Positions 1-5,914 of a stretch of 9,030 nucleotides of DNA are shown here, piece after piece (the first letter of the stretch is position 1; each line of letters starts with the position of its first letter). A model generated the notes under the pieces. It was not told the origin of the DNA and searched no databases. It saw only the letters and a program-made list of their open reading frames with translations. The stretch is from CAG-390 sp964590755. GTDB lineage: Bacteria > Bacillota > Clostridia > Oscillospirales > CAG-272. The stretch is taken from NCBI GenBank assembly GCA_964590755.1, contig CAZPYK010000066.1, positions 1 through 9,030 of the forward strand, read 5' to 3'. Made by a program: the position numbers and the translations under genes.

Positions 1-1541
1 TGGATAAGTATCTCGGTGGTGTTGTCAAGCGCCGAGGTCGCCTCGTCAAGTATCAGTATAGCGGGGTCCTTGAGAAAGACTCGCGCAATGCTCAGCCTCT
101 GCTTTTGACCGCCGGAAAGCCGCACGCCTCTCTCGCCTATCTCGGTGTCATAGCCGTGCTCAAGCGACATCACCCAATCGTGGATATTGGCGCGCCGCGC
201 CGCCTCCTCTACCTCCTCATCGGTGGCGTCAAGCCTGCCGTAGAGGATGTTGTCGCGAATAGAGCCGTTGAAAAGGAACACATCCTGCTGAACTATTCCG
301 ATATTTTGTCTGAGCGATTCAAGAGTCACGTCGTTTATATCAACGCCGTCGATGGTTATTCTGCCGCCGCCGAGACGATAAAAGCGCGGAATGAGATGAC
401 ATATGGTGGTCTTGCCCCCGCCCGAAGGTCCGACCAGCGCAAGCGTGTTGCCGCGCGGAACGTGCAGCGACACGCCGTGAAACACCTCGCTCGAATGCGC
501 CTCTGGATCGTCCGAGGAATAGGAAAAATCAACATCCTCAAGCCGTATATCACCGCGCACGCGTCCGAGCTCAAACGCGACGGGAGACTCCGCCTCGGGT
601 TCAACATCCATTATCTCGCAGAAGCGTTCAAAGCCGGTGACGCCGTTTTGATAGGACTCCATAAAGTTTATCAGCGTGGTTATCGGGGAGATAAACAGGT
701 TCACCGACACGATAAAGGCGGAATAGTCCGCAAAGTCGATCCTGTCCGCGTAAAGAAAGATGCCGCCCGCGATAAGAATTATCACGTTGAACACATCGGT
801 AATGAAAGAGGACGACGAATGGAACGCCGCCATGGCGCGATAGGCGCGGCGGCACGCCTCGACGAATTGGCTGTTGCCGACCTCGAACTTTTCAAGCTCC
901 TTTTCGGCATTCGTATACGCCTTGGTCACGCGAATGCCGGAAACACTGCTCTCGATGGCGGCGTTGATGACCGCGTTGCTCTTGCGTCGGTCGGCAAACG
1001 CGTCGCGCATTTGACGGCGCAGACGCATCGAAACAAACAAAAGTATCGGCACACAGGTGAAGATTATCAGCGTCAGCCAAACATTTATCGTGCAAAGGTA
1101 GGCAAAGGAGCCGATTATCATCACCGTGCTGATTATCAGGTTCTCGGGGCCGTGATGCGCCAGCTCGCAAACGTCGAACAGGTCGCTGGTGAGTCGGGTC
1201 ATTATCTTGCCGGTCTCATGATCGTCATAAAAAGAGAACGGAAGCTTTTGCAGGTGCGCGAACATATCGCGGCGCATCTGCGCCTGCATTGCGGTGCCTA
1301 TCATATGTCCGTAATATTGAACGAAATATCTCAGCAAAAGACGCATAACGTATAGCCCCAGAACGATAAGCCCCGCAAAGATAACACCGCGGAAATTCTT
1401 GTTGGGTATGAGGTCGTTAAGCATGCGGCGCGTCACGATCGGATAAATCATGCCTATCAGCGAAATGATAAGCGAGGCAAGCATGTCCGCCGCAAACATC
1501 AGCTTGTGCGGCTTGTAGTACGAGATGAAGCGTTTTAACAT
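1..1541 (-). CDS. ABC exporter, fused permease and ATPase (3' end cut by window)
   Basis: This is an MsbA/BmrA-type half-transporter with an N-terminal six-helix membrane domain (about residues 10-300) followed by a nucleotide-binding domain. It would act as a dimer in the cytoplasmic membrane, exporting lipids, drugs or peptides; the substrate cannot be read from sequence. Seen directly on the minus strand: Walker A GPSGGGKTT at residues 371-379, the Q-loop (QQD) near 418-420, signature LSGGQ at 475-479, and Walker B ILILDE at 495-500 with the catalytic Glu500. All are intact, so the site looks ATPase-competent. 513 codons are present. The family usually has about 570-600, so only the H-loop and C-terminal tail are missing beyond position 1. 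The ATG at 1541 opens MLKRFISYYKPHK, a typical start for this family. Its ribosome site is weak (GGA nine bases upstream), so the start is fairly but not fully secure. It lies 179 nt downstream of mltG, past a probable terminator. Confidence 0.95.
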   Translation of the reverse strand, partial: MLKRFISYYKPHKLMFAADMLASLIISLIGMIYPIVTRRMLNDLIPNKNFRGVIFAGLIVLGLYVMRLLLRYFVQYYGHMIGTAMQAQMRRDMFAHLQKLPFSFYDDHETGKIMTRLTSDLFDVCELAHHGPENLIISTVMIIGSFAYLCTINVWLTLIIFTCVPILLFVSMRLRRQMRDAFADRRKSNAVINAAIESSVSGIRVTKAYTNAEKELEKFEVGNSQFVEACRRAYRAMAAFHSSSSFITDVFNVIILIAGGIFLYADRIDFADYSAFIVSVNLFISPITTLINFMESYQNGVTGFERFCEIMDVEPEAESPVAFELGRVRGDIRLEDVDFSYSSDDPEAHSSEVFHGVSLHVPRGNTLALVGPSGGGKTTICHLIPRFYRLGGGRITIDGVDINDVTLESLRQNIGIVQQDVFLFNGSIRDNILYGRLDATDEEVEEAARRANIHDWVMSLEHGYDTEIGERGVRLSGGQKQRLSIARVFLKDPAILILDEATSALDNTTEILI

Positions 1542-1595
1542 TTTTTGTCCGAGCCGCCGACACAGCGCCGCGGCTCCCTTTCTTTGAGTGAAAAA

Positions 1596-1616
1596 TGAAT
1601 AGTGAATAATGAATAA
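1596..1616. repeat. Three tandem 7-bp units (TGAATAR)
   Basis: TGAATAG, TGAATAA and TGAATAA follow one another without a gap. On the minus strand this reads as repeated TTATTCA-type heptamers. From memory, such heptamer runs are scattered between genes in many gut Bacillota and Bacteroidota genomes; their function is unknown to me. The run sits between the exporter start and the mltG end, next to two hairpins. Confidence 0.7.
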
Positions 1617-1624
1617 TAGCGGTA

Positions 1625-1649
1625 GCTTTTCTCCCGCAGGGAGAAAAGC
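1625..1649. repeat. Perfect 11-bp hairpin with GCA loop
   Basis: Arms GCTTTTCTCCC (1625-1635) and GGGAGAAAAGC (1639-1649) are perfect reverse complements around a 3-nt loop. No U-run follows on the minus strand, so it is not a standard terminator for mltG. It is more likely a palindromic intergenic repeat or an RNA-stabilising stem in the leader of the exporter mRNA. Confidence 0.75.
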
Positions 1650-1674
1650 ATTGATTTTTCAAAATAATTTTATG

Positions 1675-1702
1675 AAGAAAAGTCGCCTCTGCGGCTTTTC
1701 TT
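1675..1702 (-). terminator. Probable terminator after mltG (possibly bidirectional)
   Basis: A 12-position stem (1675-1686 with 1691-1702) closes on a 4-nt loop, about 20 nt past the mltG stop codon. On the minus strand an A-rich run precedes it, and its 3' arm ends in the U-rich CTTTTCTT. One pair is a C-A mismatch on the minus strand but a G-U wobble on the plus strand. It would explain the long gap before the exporter gene, which may then have its own promoter or rely on read-through. Confidence 0.5.
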
Positions 1703-1720
1703 TCCTTTTCTCTTCTCTAA

Positions 1721-2956
1721 TCACTGCCCCGCGGCGGCAGCCTCCTCGGCGCGGTGCTGTTTCACCAGCGCCACATTGCGCTCGTGTCCCGCGCGGGTCT
1801 CGGCATAAAGCATGAACTTATCGGTGTCGGTCACAAAGAAATAATACGAGCTTTCGGTGTCGGGAGATATTGCGCAAGTCAGCGCCTGATAGGAAGGATT
1901 GCATATCGCTCCCGGCGGCAAGCCCTTTGCAACATAGGTGTTGTAGGGATTGTCGTAATTGAGCTGCTCTGCGGTGATATCCTCCGGCTTTTCACCGTGC
2001 GTTATAAGCCAAGCGTATACGGTGGTGGCATCGCATTCAAGATACGGAAAATCATACGGCTTGTTGAGGCGGTTCTGTATCACCGCCGATACCTTGTCGA
2101 AATCGGAAGCGTAATATGTCTCCTTTTCGATTATCGACGCGATCGTCACGATCTGATCGACGGTATATCCGGTCTTCTCGACATAAGAGTGCAGTTGCTT
2201 GTTGAAGACCTCTTCAAACCGCGCGAGCAGCTTGTTTATATAATAGCTCTCGGAATTGTCGGTGTAAAAATCATACGTGTCGGGGTAGAGATAGCCCTCA
2301 AGACGATAATGCCGTCCGTTCGACATATCCAGCTCGTCGATGAAATCATAATCATATTCGCCGTTGTTGATGGCATCGATAAAGCCCTCTCGCGTGCCGA
2401 TGCCGTTCGACGTAAACAGCGTTATGATATCCTCAACGTTATATCCCTCCGGTATGGTCAGGCGGATCGTCGTTCGCGTGCTCTTCGGGCGCAAGGATAT
2501 CAGCAGCTCGTCATAGTTCATCATTCCGTTCACCGAATGCACCCCCTCGACAAAGGCATAGCTTTCGGGAGCGGAGGCGATAAGCGAATCGACATGCTTT
2601 AGCTTTGAATAGAGCTTGAACAGCCACGGATATTTGATGACTCCGCTGTCGCCGAGGATCTCGGCAATGTCATCGGCACAGGCGTTCGCAGGCACCGAGA
2701 CTTCGATCTCCTCGCTGTCCTTGACAAAGGCATACATGTCGTTGACAAGGCTTATGGCAAAGATAGCCAGCGAAACGGCGGCTATGATTATAAAACAGAT
2801 ATACAGTGTCGCCTTCAACACGGCGGTTATCGTTCCCGAGGCGGCGCTGTAGCCCGACCTTTCGGCGATATCCTCTACCTGCGGACGCGCTTCGATTATC
2901 TCGCGAGGCAACGCCCGCGACGCATCCCTATTTGAGCTTTTCTTGAAAATACTCAT
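1721..2956 (-). CDS. mltG: Endolytic murein transglycosylase MltG (YceG-like)
   Basis: MltG cleaves newly made glycan strands at the membrane and sets peptidoglycan chain length, probably as part of the elongation and division machinery. The 411-residue protein has a cytoplasmic N-terminal tail of about 45 residues, one membrane segment (about 50-72) and an extracellular YceG domain. Diagnostic motifs are LEGYLYPDTY, ASIIEKET with the predicted catalytic Glu277, a CDATTVYAW segment (family form is closer to SDPTVxYA), and GLPPGAICNPS near the C terminus. Length and architecture match the Gram-positive family. AGGAAG lies 11 nt upstream of the chosen ATG. It starts 41 nt after the CPBP protease stop with no terminator between them, so the two are probably co-transcribed. 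The C-terminal tail is Ala/Glu-rich (EEAAAAGQ). Confidence 0.95.
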   Translation of the reverse strand: MSIFKKSSNRDASRALPREIIEARPQVEDIAERSGYSAASGTITAVLKATLYICFIIIAAVSLAIFAISLVNDMYAFVKDSEEIEVSVPANACADDIAEILGDSGVIKYPWLFKLYSKLKHVDSLIASAPESYAFVEGVHSVNGMMNYDELLISLRPKSTRTTIRLTIPEGYNVEDIITLFTSNGIGTREGFIDAINNGEYDYDFIDELDMSNGRHYRLEGYLYPDTYDFYTDNSESYYINKLLARFEEVFNKQLHSYVEKTGYTVDQIVTIASIIEKETYYASDFDKVSAVIQNRLNKPYDFPYLECDATTVYAWLITHGEKPEDITAEQLNYDNPYNTYVAKGLPPGAICNPSYQALTCAISPDTESSYYFFVTDTDKFMLYAETRAGHERNVALVKQHRAEEAAAAGQ

Positions 2957-2997
2957 TGTTTACGGTTCTTCCTTTCTCGGGCTCATCCCGGGACGGT

Positions 2998-4053
2998 TTA
3001 TTTTATGAACAGCATGACGGCAATATAGAACAGATAGCACAGCAGTGCCGACGGTGCAAGAAAGGCGCGAACGATGCCGGTCGCGGCTTTTGACATTGCC
3101 CCCGCATCCTTTTTGCCGTTTATATTCTCTCCGATTCCGGAAAGCCGATAATCGGACGGCAACGCACGATCGGCGTAAGAGCCGTAAAGCCTCGCGCCCT
3201 CACTGCAAAAGACAAAAAGCGAAATGAGAAGCAGGAGCACCACAGCCAAAAGATATATCGTCTCTCCGCCCAAATCGTAAAGCGTGCGCCAGACGGGAGC
3301 TCCGAAGAGCGAGAGCAGATTATATCCCAGATGCACCGCAAAGGCGGCAAAGAAGGAGCGCGCGGCATAAAGCGTCAGCGCAAGCAATATCCCGCTGAAG
3401 AAATAGACCGCAAATGTCCGCAGCTCAAAGTGCAGCATCGCAAACCACGCCGATGTCAGCACCACCGCGCTGAAGCTTCCGCCGTATGCTTCATATTCCG
3501 AGCATAGCAGCGCGCGAAAGACCAACTCCTCGCAAAACGCGGGAAGCACCGCATAGACCAGCACGACATATATCTCGGTCAGTGCTCCGCCCGACGGCGC
3601 GGCAAACGCGCCGTAAAGGGTGTAAGAGTCCGCCATGCTCTCGTAGCCGCCGACGATATATTCGAACAGCAAGGAGCCGGAGGACGCGGCAAGAGTTGCC
3701 GCTATCACAAGCAGTATTTGATTCAGCCCGAAGGGCATCGGACGCAGCGCGGTCAGCTTCACCCGACAAAGGCGCATATATATGCCCGCGGGGAGCAAAA
3801 AGATCAGCGCTTGGATCACGGTAAAGAGAATATATTCATTGTCCCGCGTGAACGCCCGCGGCGCTATGGCTCTTACCGCAAGAAGCAGGATGAACACCGC
3901 CAGCACCAAAAGCGGAGCTGTGAGCGTTCCGTCAAAGCGACGCACGTGTTTTTTCGGTCCGGTCTCCCGTGCGGCATCCGAAAGCAGACGCGGATGCATT
4001 CCGTCGGACGTCGCCATGTCGGGTCGGTCATTGCCGAGTCGACGCTCATTCAT
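2998..4053 (-). CDS. CPBP family intramembrane glutamic protease
   Basis: This polytopic protein belongs to the CPBP (CAAX-protease and bacteriocin-processing, formerly Abi) family. Members cut substrates within the membrane, and bacterial ones process peptides, release anti-sigma factors or confer bacteriocin immunity. The three family motifs are present: EELVFR (Glu175, Glu176, Arg180), FAMLH (Phe204, His208) and HLGYN (His241, Asn245), so the active site looks complete. About eight membrane helices are visible, including one at the extreme C terminus (ending LFYIAVMLFIK) after a hydrophilic stretch of about 45 residues. A polar, charged N-terminal tail of about 40 residues is probably cytoplasmic. 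I chose the ATG at 4053 (351 aa) over an in-frame GTG at 4062 because a near-perfect ribosome site is correctly spaced for it. The substrate is unknown; the surface protein at the right of the window is not specifically implicated. Confidence 0.92.
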   Translation of the reverse strand: MNERRLGNDRPDMATSDGMHPRLLSDAARETGPKKHVRRFDGTLTAPLLVLAVFILLLAVRAIAPRAFTRDNEYILFTVIQALIFLLPAGIYMRLCRVKLTALRPMPFGLNQILLVIAATLAASSGSLLFEYIVGGYESMADSYTLYGAFAAPSGGALTEIYVVLVYAVLPAFCEELVFRALLCSEYEAYGGSFSAVVLTSAWFAMLHFELRTFAVYFFSGILLALTLYAARSFFAAFAVHLGYNLLSLFGAPVWRTLYDLGGETIYLLAVVLLLLISLFVFCSEGARLYGSYADRALPSDYRLSGIGENINGKKDAGAMSKAATGIVRAFLAPSALLCYLFYIAVMLFIK

Positions 4054-4058
4054 GCCGC

Positions 4059-4070
4059 TCACCGCCTTTC
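4059..4070 (-). promoter_or_regulatory. Ribosome binding site that decides the CPBP start
   Basis: The minus strand reads GAAAGGCGGTGA, matching 11 of 12 bases of the extended Shine-Dalgarno GAAAGGAGGTGA. Its GGCGG core ends 8 nt before the ATG at 4053. It overlaps the alternative GTG at 4062, which therefore cannot be the start it serves. Confidence 0.8.
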
Positions 4071-4109
4071 ATGATTCGAAATTTGTGTTTCTTTCGTCTT
4101 TTTATTCGT

Positions 4110-4649
4110 TCAAAGCGCGAAAAAGCTCTCGCGCAGGCGCTCGGCTGTGTCGCGCCCGAAAAGGCACGCCGTTATCTCAAGCCCGAATTCCACCGCCGCA
4201 CCCATTCCGACGGCGGTAATGCGCTTGCGGTCGACGCAAACGCGGGATGTGTCCGGCAAAGCCCCGCGCAGTTCGCGCTCAAAGCCCGGGAAGCATACCG
4301 CGCGATAGCCCTCAAGATATCCGCGCCTGCCGGGAACCATCGGCGCCGCGCAGATGGCGCAGATATATGCATCCGATACCTGAGCCAGACCGAGCGCACG
4401 ATCGACGATGGGAGAGGCATCAAGATTCGAAGCTCCCGGCATGCCGCCGGGCAGAATGACGGCTTCAATGTCGCACAGCTCCGCCTCCGCGTCGGATACA
4501 TCCGCCGTCACCGTAATACCGTGCGCGCCGGTAATGCTCACGCCGCCGATGCCTACGGTCACCACGTGCGCTCCCGCACGACGCAGGATATCCAAAGGCG
4601 CCAGCGCCTCGACCTCTTCAAAACCGTTTGCCAAAAAAAGATATATCAT
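4110..4649 (-). CDS. DJ-1/PfpI family protein (YajL/ThiJ-like)
   Basis: This 179-residue single-domain cytosolic protein belongs to the DJ-1 subfamily. It opens with the typical MIYLFLANGFEEVEALAPLD. It carries the nucleophile elbow AICAAP with Cys100, and Glu14 sits where DJ-1 Glu18 contacts the cysteine. VILPGGMPGASNL and GAAVEFGLEI are further family marks. Family roles proposed elsewhere include glyoxal or glycation detoxification and redox-linked protein protection; the older thiamine-synthesis label is not supported. The reading frame stays open upstream to 4805, but that extension (52 residues) translates palindromic repeat DNA. The ATG at 4649 has GGAG 10 nt upstream and gives the family-standard length. 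It is the first gene of a probable minus-strand unit with the CPBP protease (56 nt away) and mltG. I could not find a convincing promoter upstream of it. Confidence 0.93.
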   Translation of the reverse strand: MIYLFLANGFEEVEALAPLDILRRAGAHVVTVGIGGVSITGAHGITVTADVSDAEAELCDIEAVILPGGMPGASNLDASPIVDRALGLAQVSDAYICAICAAPMVPGRRGYLEGYRAVCFPGFERELRGALPDTSRVCVDRKRITAVGMGAAVEFGLEITACLFGRDTAERLRESFFAL

Positions 4650-4770
4650 TTTTATTTTTCTCCAAATATATTTTTTGAAAAGAGTAACCGCCCAAACGAC
4701 ACCGACATCGCGCCGCCTAACCCGGCCACACGACACGGACGGACAGATGGCGAGATTTTCATCTTTGGGT

Positions 4771-4812
4771 GTGCACCATGACCCAATATTGTTGGGTGCT
4801 AACATGGTGCAC
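4771..4812. repeat. Nested hairpin GTGCACCATG/CATGGTGCAC
   Basis: Outer arms GTGCACCATG (4771-4780) and CATGGTGCAC (4803-4812) pair perfectly over 10 bp. Inside, ACCCAA (4781-4786) pairs with TTGGGT (4792-4797), leaving a 5-nt one-sided bulge. It lies about 120 nt upstream of the DJ-1-family start and could sit in its leader or promoter region. A related inner sequence (ACCTAATATTG) recurs near 7357, but there the outer stem is lost. Confidence 0.75.
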
Positions 4813-4930
4813 AGCCCACCTCATCCACCGGCTTGCACAAACCGCAAAAACGGCGTTTTTGCTTGCAAAACGGCGAGTTTCACTCGCCGAGCCGCTTTTG
4901 ACGACTTGACTCGCGAATCGAGGCAAGTCA

Positions 4931-5187
4931 CTTCCCCCACTGGGGAAGGCTTGGCAAAAGTCGGGGCGTCACCTATAGCCGGAGAGAATGCAAGATTTTC
5001 ATCTTCGGCTGTGTATCATGTTCGCACCTCTCCCGTAGGGGCGACCTGTGGTCGCCCGCAATGCCCGATTTCGACGGGCGACCACAGGTCGCCCCTACGG
5101 AGTCGACGGATAGAATGCAAGATATTTGTCTTGCGGCTGCGCACCATGTTCGCGCCGCACATCGTAAGCCTTCCCCAGTGGGGGAAG
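4931..5187. repeat. MITE-like unit bounded by 21-bp inverted repeats
   Basis: The 21 bp at 4931-4951 and at 5167-5187 are exact reverse complements. Each contains its own small stem (CTTCCCC/GGGGAAG around a 4-nt loop). They bracket 215 bp holding two copies of the GCAAGAT module and the 26-bp palindrome. No transposase is encoded and I see no clear target duplication, so this may be a miniature element or two independent insertions in opposite orientation. Confidence 0.55.
5033..5100. repeat. Perfect 26-bp inverted repeat with self-palindromic arms
   Basis: Arms 5033-5058 and 5075-5100 are perfectly complementary around a 16-nt loop. Each arm also folds on itself as GGGCGACC/GGTCGCCC around a triloop (TGT on the left, ACA on the right). 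The DNA can thus form one long stem or two short ones. It is GC-rich and lacks a following T-run, so it is not a typical terminator. Confidence 0.9.
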
Positions 5188-5398
5188 GTGGCACGGCGTA
5201 AGCCGTGACGGATGAGGTGGGCTGTGCAGTGTGTTTGCGCCGCACGATGTTAGATATTCGTCTTGACAATCCCTCAGTCGGCTGCGCCGACAGCTCCCTT
5301 TGCACAAGGGAGCCTTGGCAAAAGCCAAAAGATCACCTACAGATGTGGAGATTGCAAGATTTTTATCTTTTCGGCGGGAGCAAGCCCCCGCCCTACGG

Positions 5399-5755
5399 AC
5401 TTCAAACACGCAAGTGTTTGAAGTCATGACGAGGAAACCAAACTATCAAATTTGCATTAAATCTCATTCCGAAATCCGCACCCAAATCTCGGGCTTCAAA
5501 TGCATGAGCATTTGAAGTCATGACGAGGAAACCAAACTATTAACTCTGCACTGAATCTCATTCCGAAATCCGCAACCAAACTTCGGACTTCAAATGCGAA
5601 AGCATTTGAAGTCATGACGAGGAAACCGAACTATAAACTCTGCACTGAATCTCATTCCGAAATCCGCAACCAAACTTCGGACTTCAAATGCGAAAGCATT
5701 TGAAGTCATGACGAGGAAACCGAACTATAAACTCTGCACTGAATCTCATTCCGAA
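5399..5755. repeat. Tandem array of a 94-bp unit, each with a GNRA-type hairpin
   Basis: Units start at 5399, 5493, 5587 and 5681, an exact 94-nt period; the fourth stops matching near 5755 (3.8 copies). Each begins with a 26-nt stem-loop of 11 pairs. The loops are GCAA, ATGA, GAAA and GAAA, so three of four are GNRA. Unit 1 has inner stem CAC/GTG whereas units 2-4 have TGC/GCA: two base pairs replaced with pairing kept. A conserved linker of about 68 nt follows, beginning CATGACGAGGAAACC. It can form a second small stem, TCCGAA with TTCGGA, at the unit junction (shortened in unit 1). Units 3 and 4 are nearly identical, unit 1 is most diverged. The array ends about 75 nt before the MATE promoter. 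There are no unique spacers, so it is not a CRISPR. Function unknown: REP/BIME-like DNA or a repeated structured RNA. Confidence 0.9.
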
Positions 5756-5828
5756 GTCTATTATAGCACATTTTCGCGGCACTTTCCACACTTATCTTTT
5801 AATATTTTCCGAAACGCCGCAAAAATAC

Positions 5829-5856
5829 TTGACTTTGTCCCCCGGATAGGTATAAT
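5829..5856 (+). promoter_or_regulatory. Sigma-A type promoter for the MATE gene
   Basis: A -35 box TTGACT (5829-5834) and a perfect -10 box TATAAT (5851-5856) are separated by 16 nt. Transcription would start near 5863, giving a leader of about 50 nt before the MATE ATG. It is the best promoter match I found in the window. Confidence 0.8.
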
Positions 5857-5865
5857 ATATTCGAA

Positions 5866-5883
5866 TGTCGGCATTTGCCGACA
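5866..5883 (+). promoter_or_regulatory. 5'-leader hairpin of the MATE mRNA
   Basis: TGTCGGC (5866-5872) pairs with GCCGACA (5877-5883) around loop ATTT, essentially at the predicted 5' end of the transcript. It could protect the mRNA end or be an operator-like dyad for a regulator. The ribosome site GAGG at 5899-5902, 12 nt from the ATG, is left free. Confidence 0.55.
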
Positions 5884-5914
5884 AGAAAAAACGATCGCGA
5901 GGTCTTAAAATCTT

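Larger units (their letters stand above)
4739..5398. repeat. Mosaic of dispersed palindromic intergenic modules
   Basis: This gene-free stretch is built from short repeats, most of them perfect hairpins. A module of about 35-40 bp centred on GCAAGATTTTCATCTT occurs four times here (about 4745-4780, 4984-5019, 5111-5147 and 5348-5379) and once near 7319-7350. Each copy contains a small AAGAT/ATCTT-type stem, lost only in the last. Other hairpins are GCAAAAAC/GTTTTTGC (4844-4862), CGGCGAGT/ACTCGCCG (4871-4889), CACGGC-GTAA-GCCGTG (5192-5207), GTCGGC/GCCGAC (5277-5291), GCTCCCTT/AAGGGAGC (5293-5313), TTGGC/GCCAA (5315-5328) and GGCGGG/CCCGCC (5373-5392). From memory, sequences like the CCTTCCCC and CAGCTCCCTTTG boxes recur between genes in gut Clostridia assemblies. 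No coding sequence is supportable here; open frames are short and made of repeat translation. Confidence 0.85.

Noticed and set aside
105..1355. Long open frame on the plus strand (416 codons)
   Set aside because: It lies antisense to the ABC exporter, whose minus-strand frame has all ATPase motifs. The plus-strand translation has no recognisable domain and no ribosome site; it is open because of the coding strand's codon composition.
1754..2602. Plus-strand open frame of 282 codons opposite mltG
   Set aside because: It is a shadow of the mltG frame. The minus strand carries the catalytic and structural MltG motifs.
4664..4700. Possible promoter (TATATT box on the minus strand) just upstream of the DJ-1-family gene
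   Set aside because: No acceptable -35 box lies 16-18 nt upstream, and the transcript would begin almost at the ribosome site. It is probably only AT-rich leader DNA.
4650..4805. N-terminal extension of the DJ-1-family protein (52 more codons)
   Set aside because: The extension translates palindromic intergenic repeat DNA, and the family's canonical N terminus begins at 4649 behind a GGAG site.
4408..5429. Several overlapping open frames in the repeat island (up to 266 codons)
   Set aside because: They run through hairpin repeats in several frames, show no domain or start signal, and are typical repeat-translation artefacts.
5425..5755. A 29-codon mini-ORF (MTRKPNY start) in each 94-bp unit, with each stop 4 nt before the next ATG
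   Set aside because: The spacing is curious, but unit 2 has a TAA at codon 8, unit 4 runs out of the repeat, substitutions do not favour synonymous sites, and there is no ribosome site. Conservation is better explained by the hairpins.
5399..5755. CRISPR array
   Set aside because: The whole 94-bp period is repeated, including the linker. There are no unique spacers and no cas genes.
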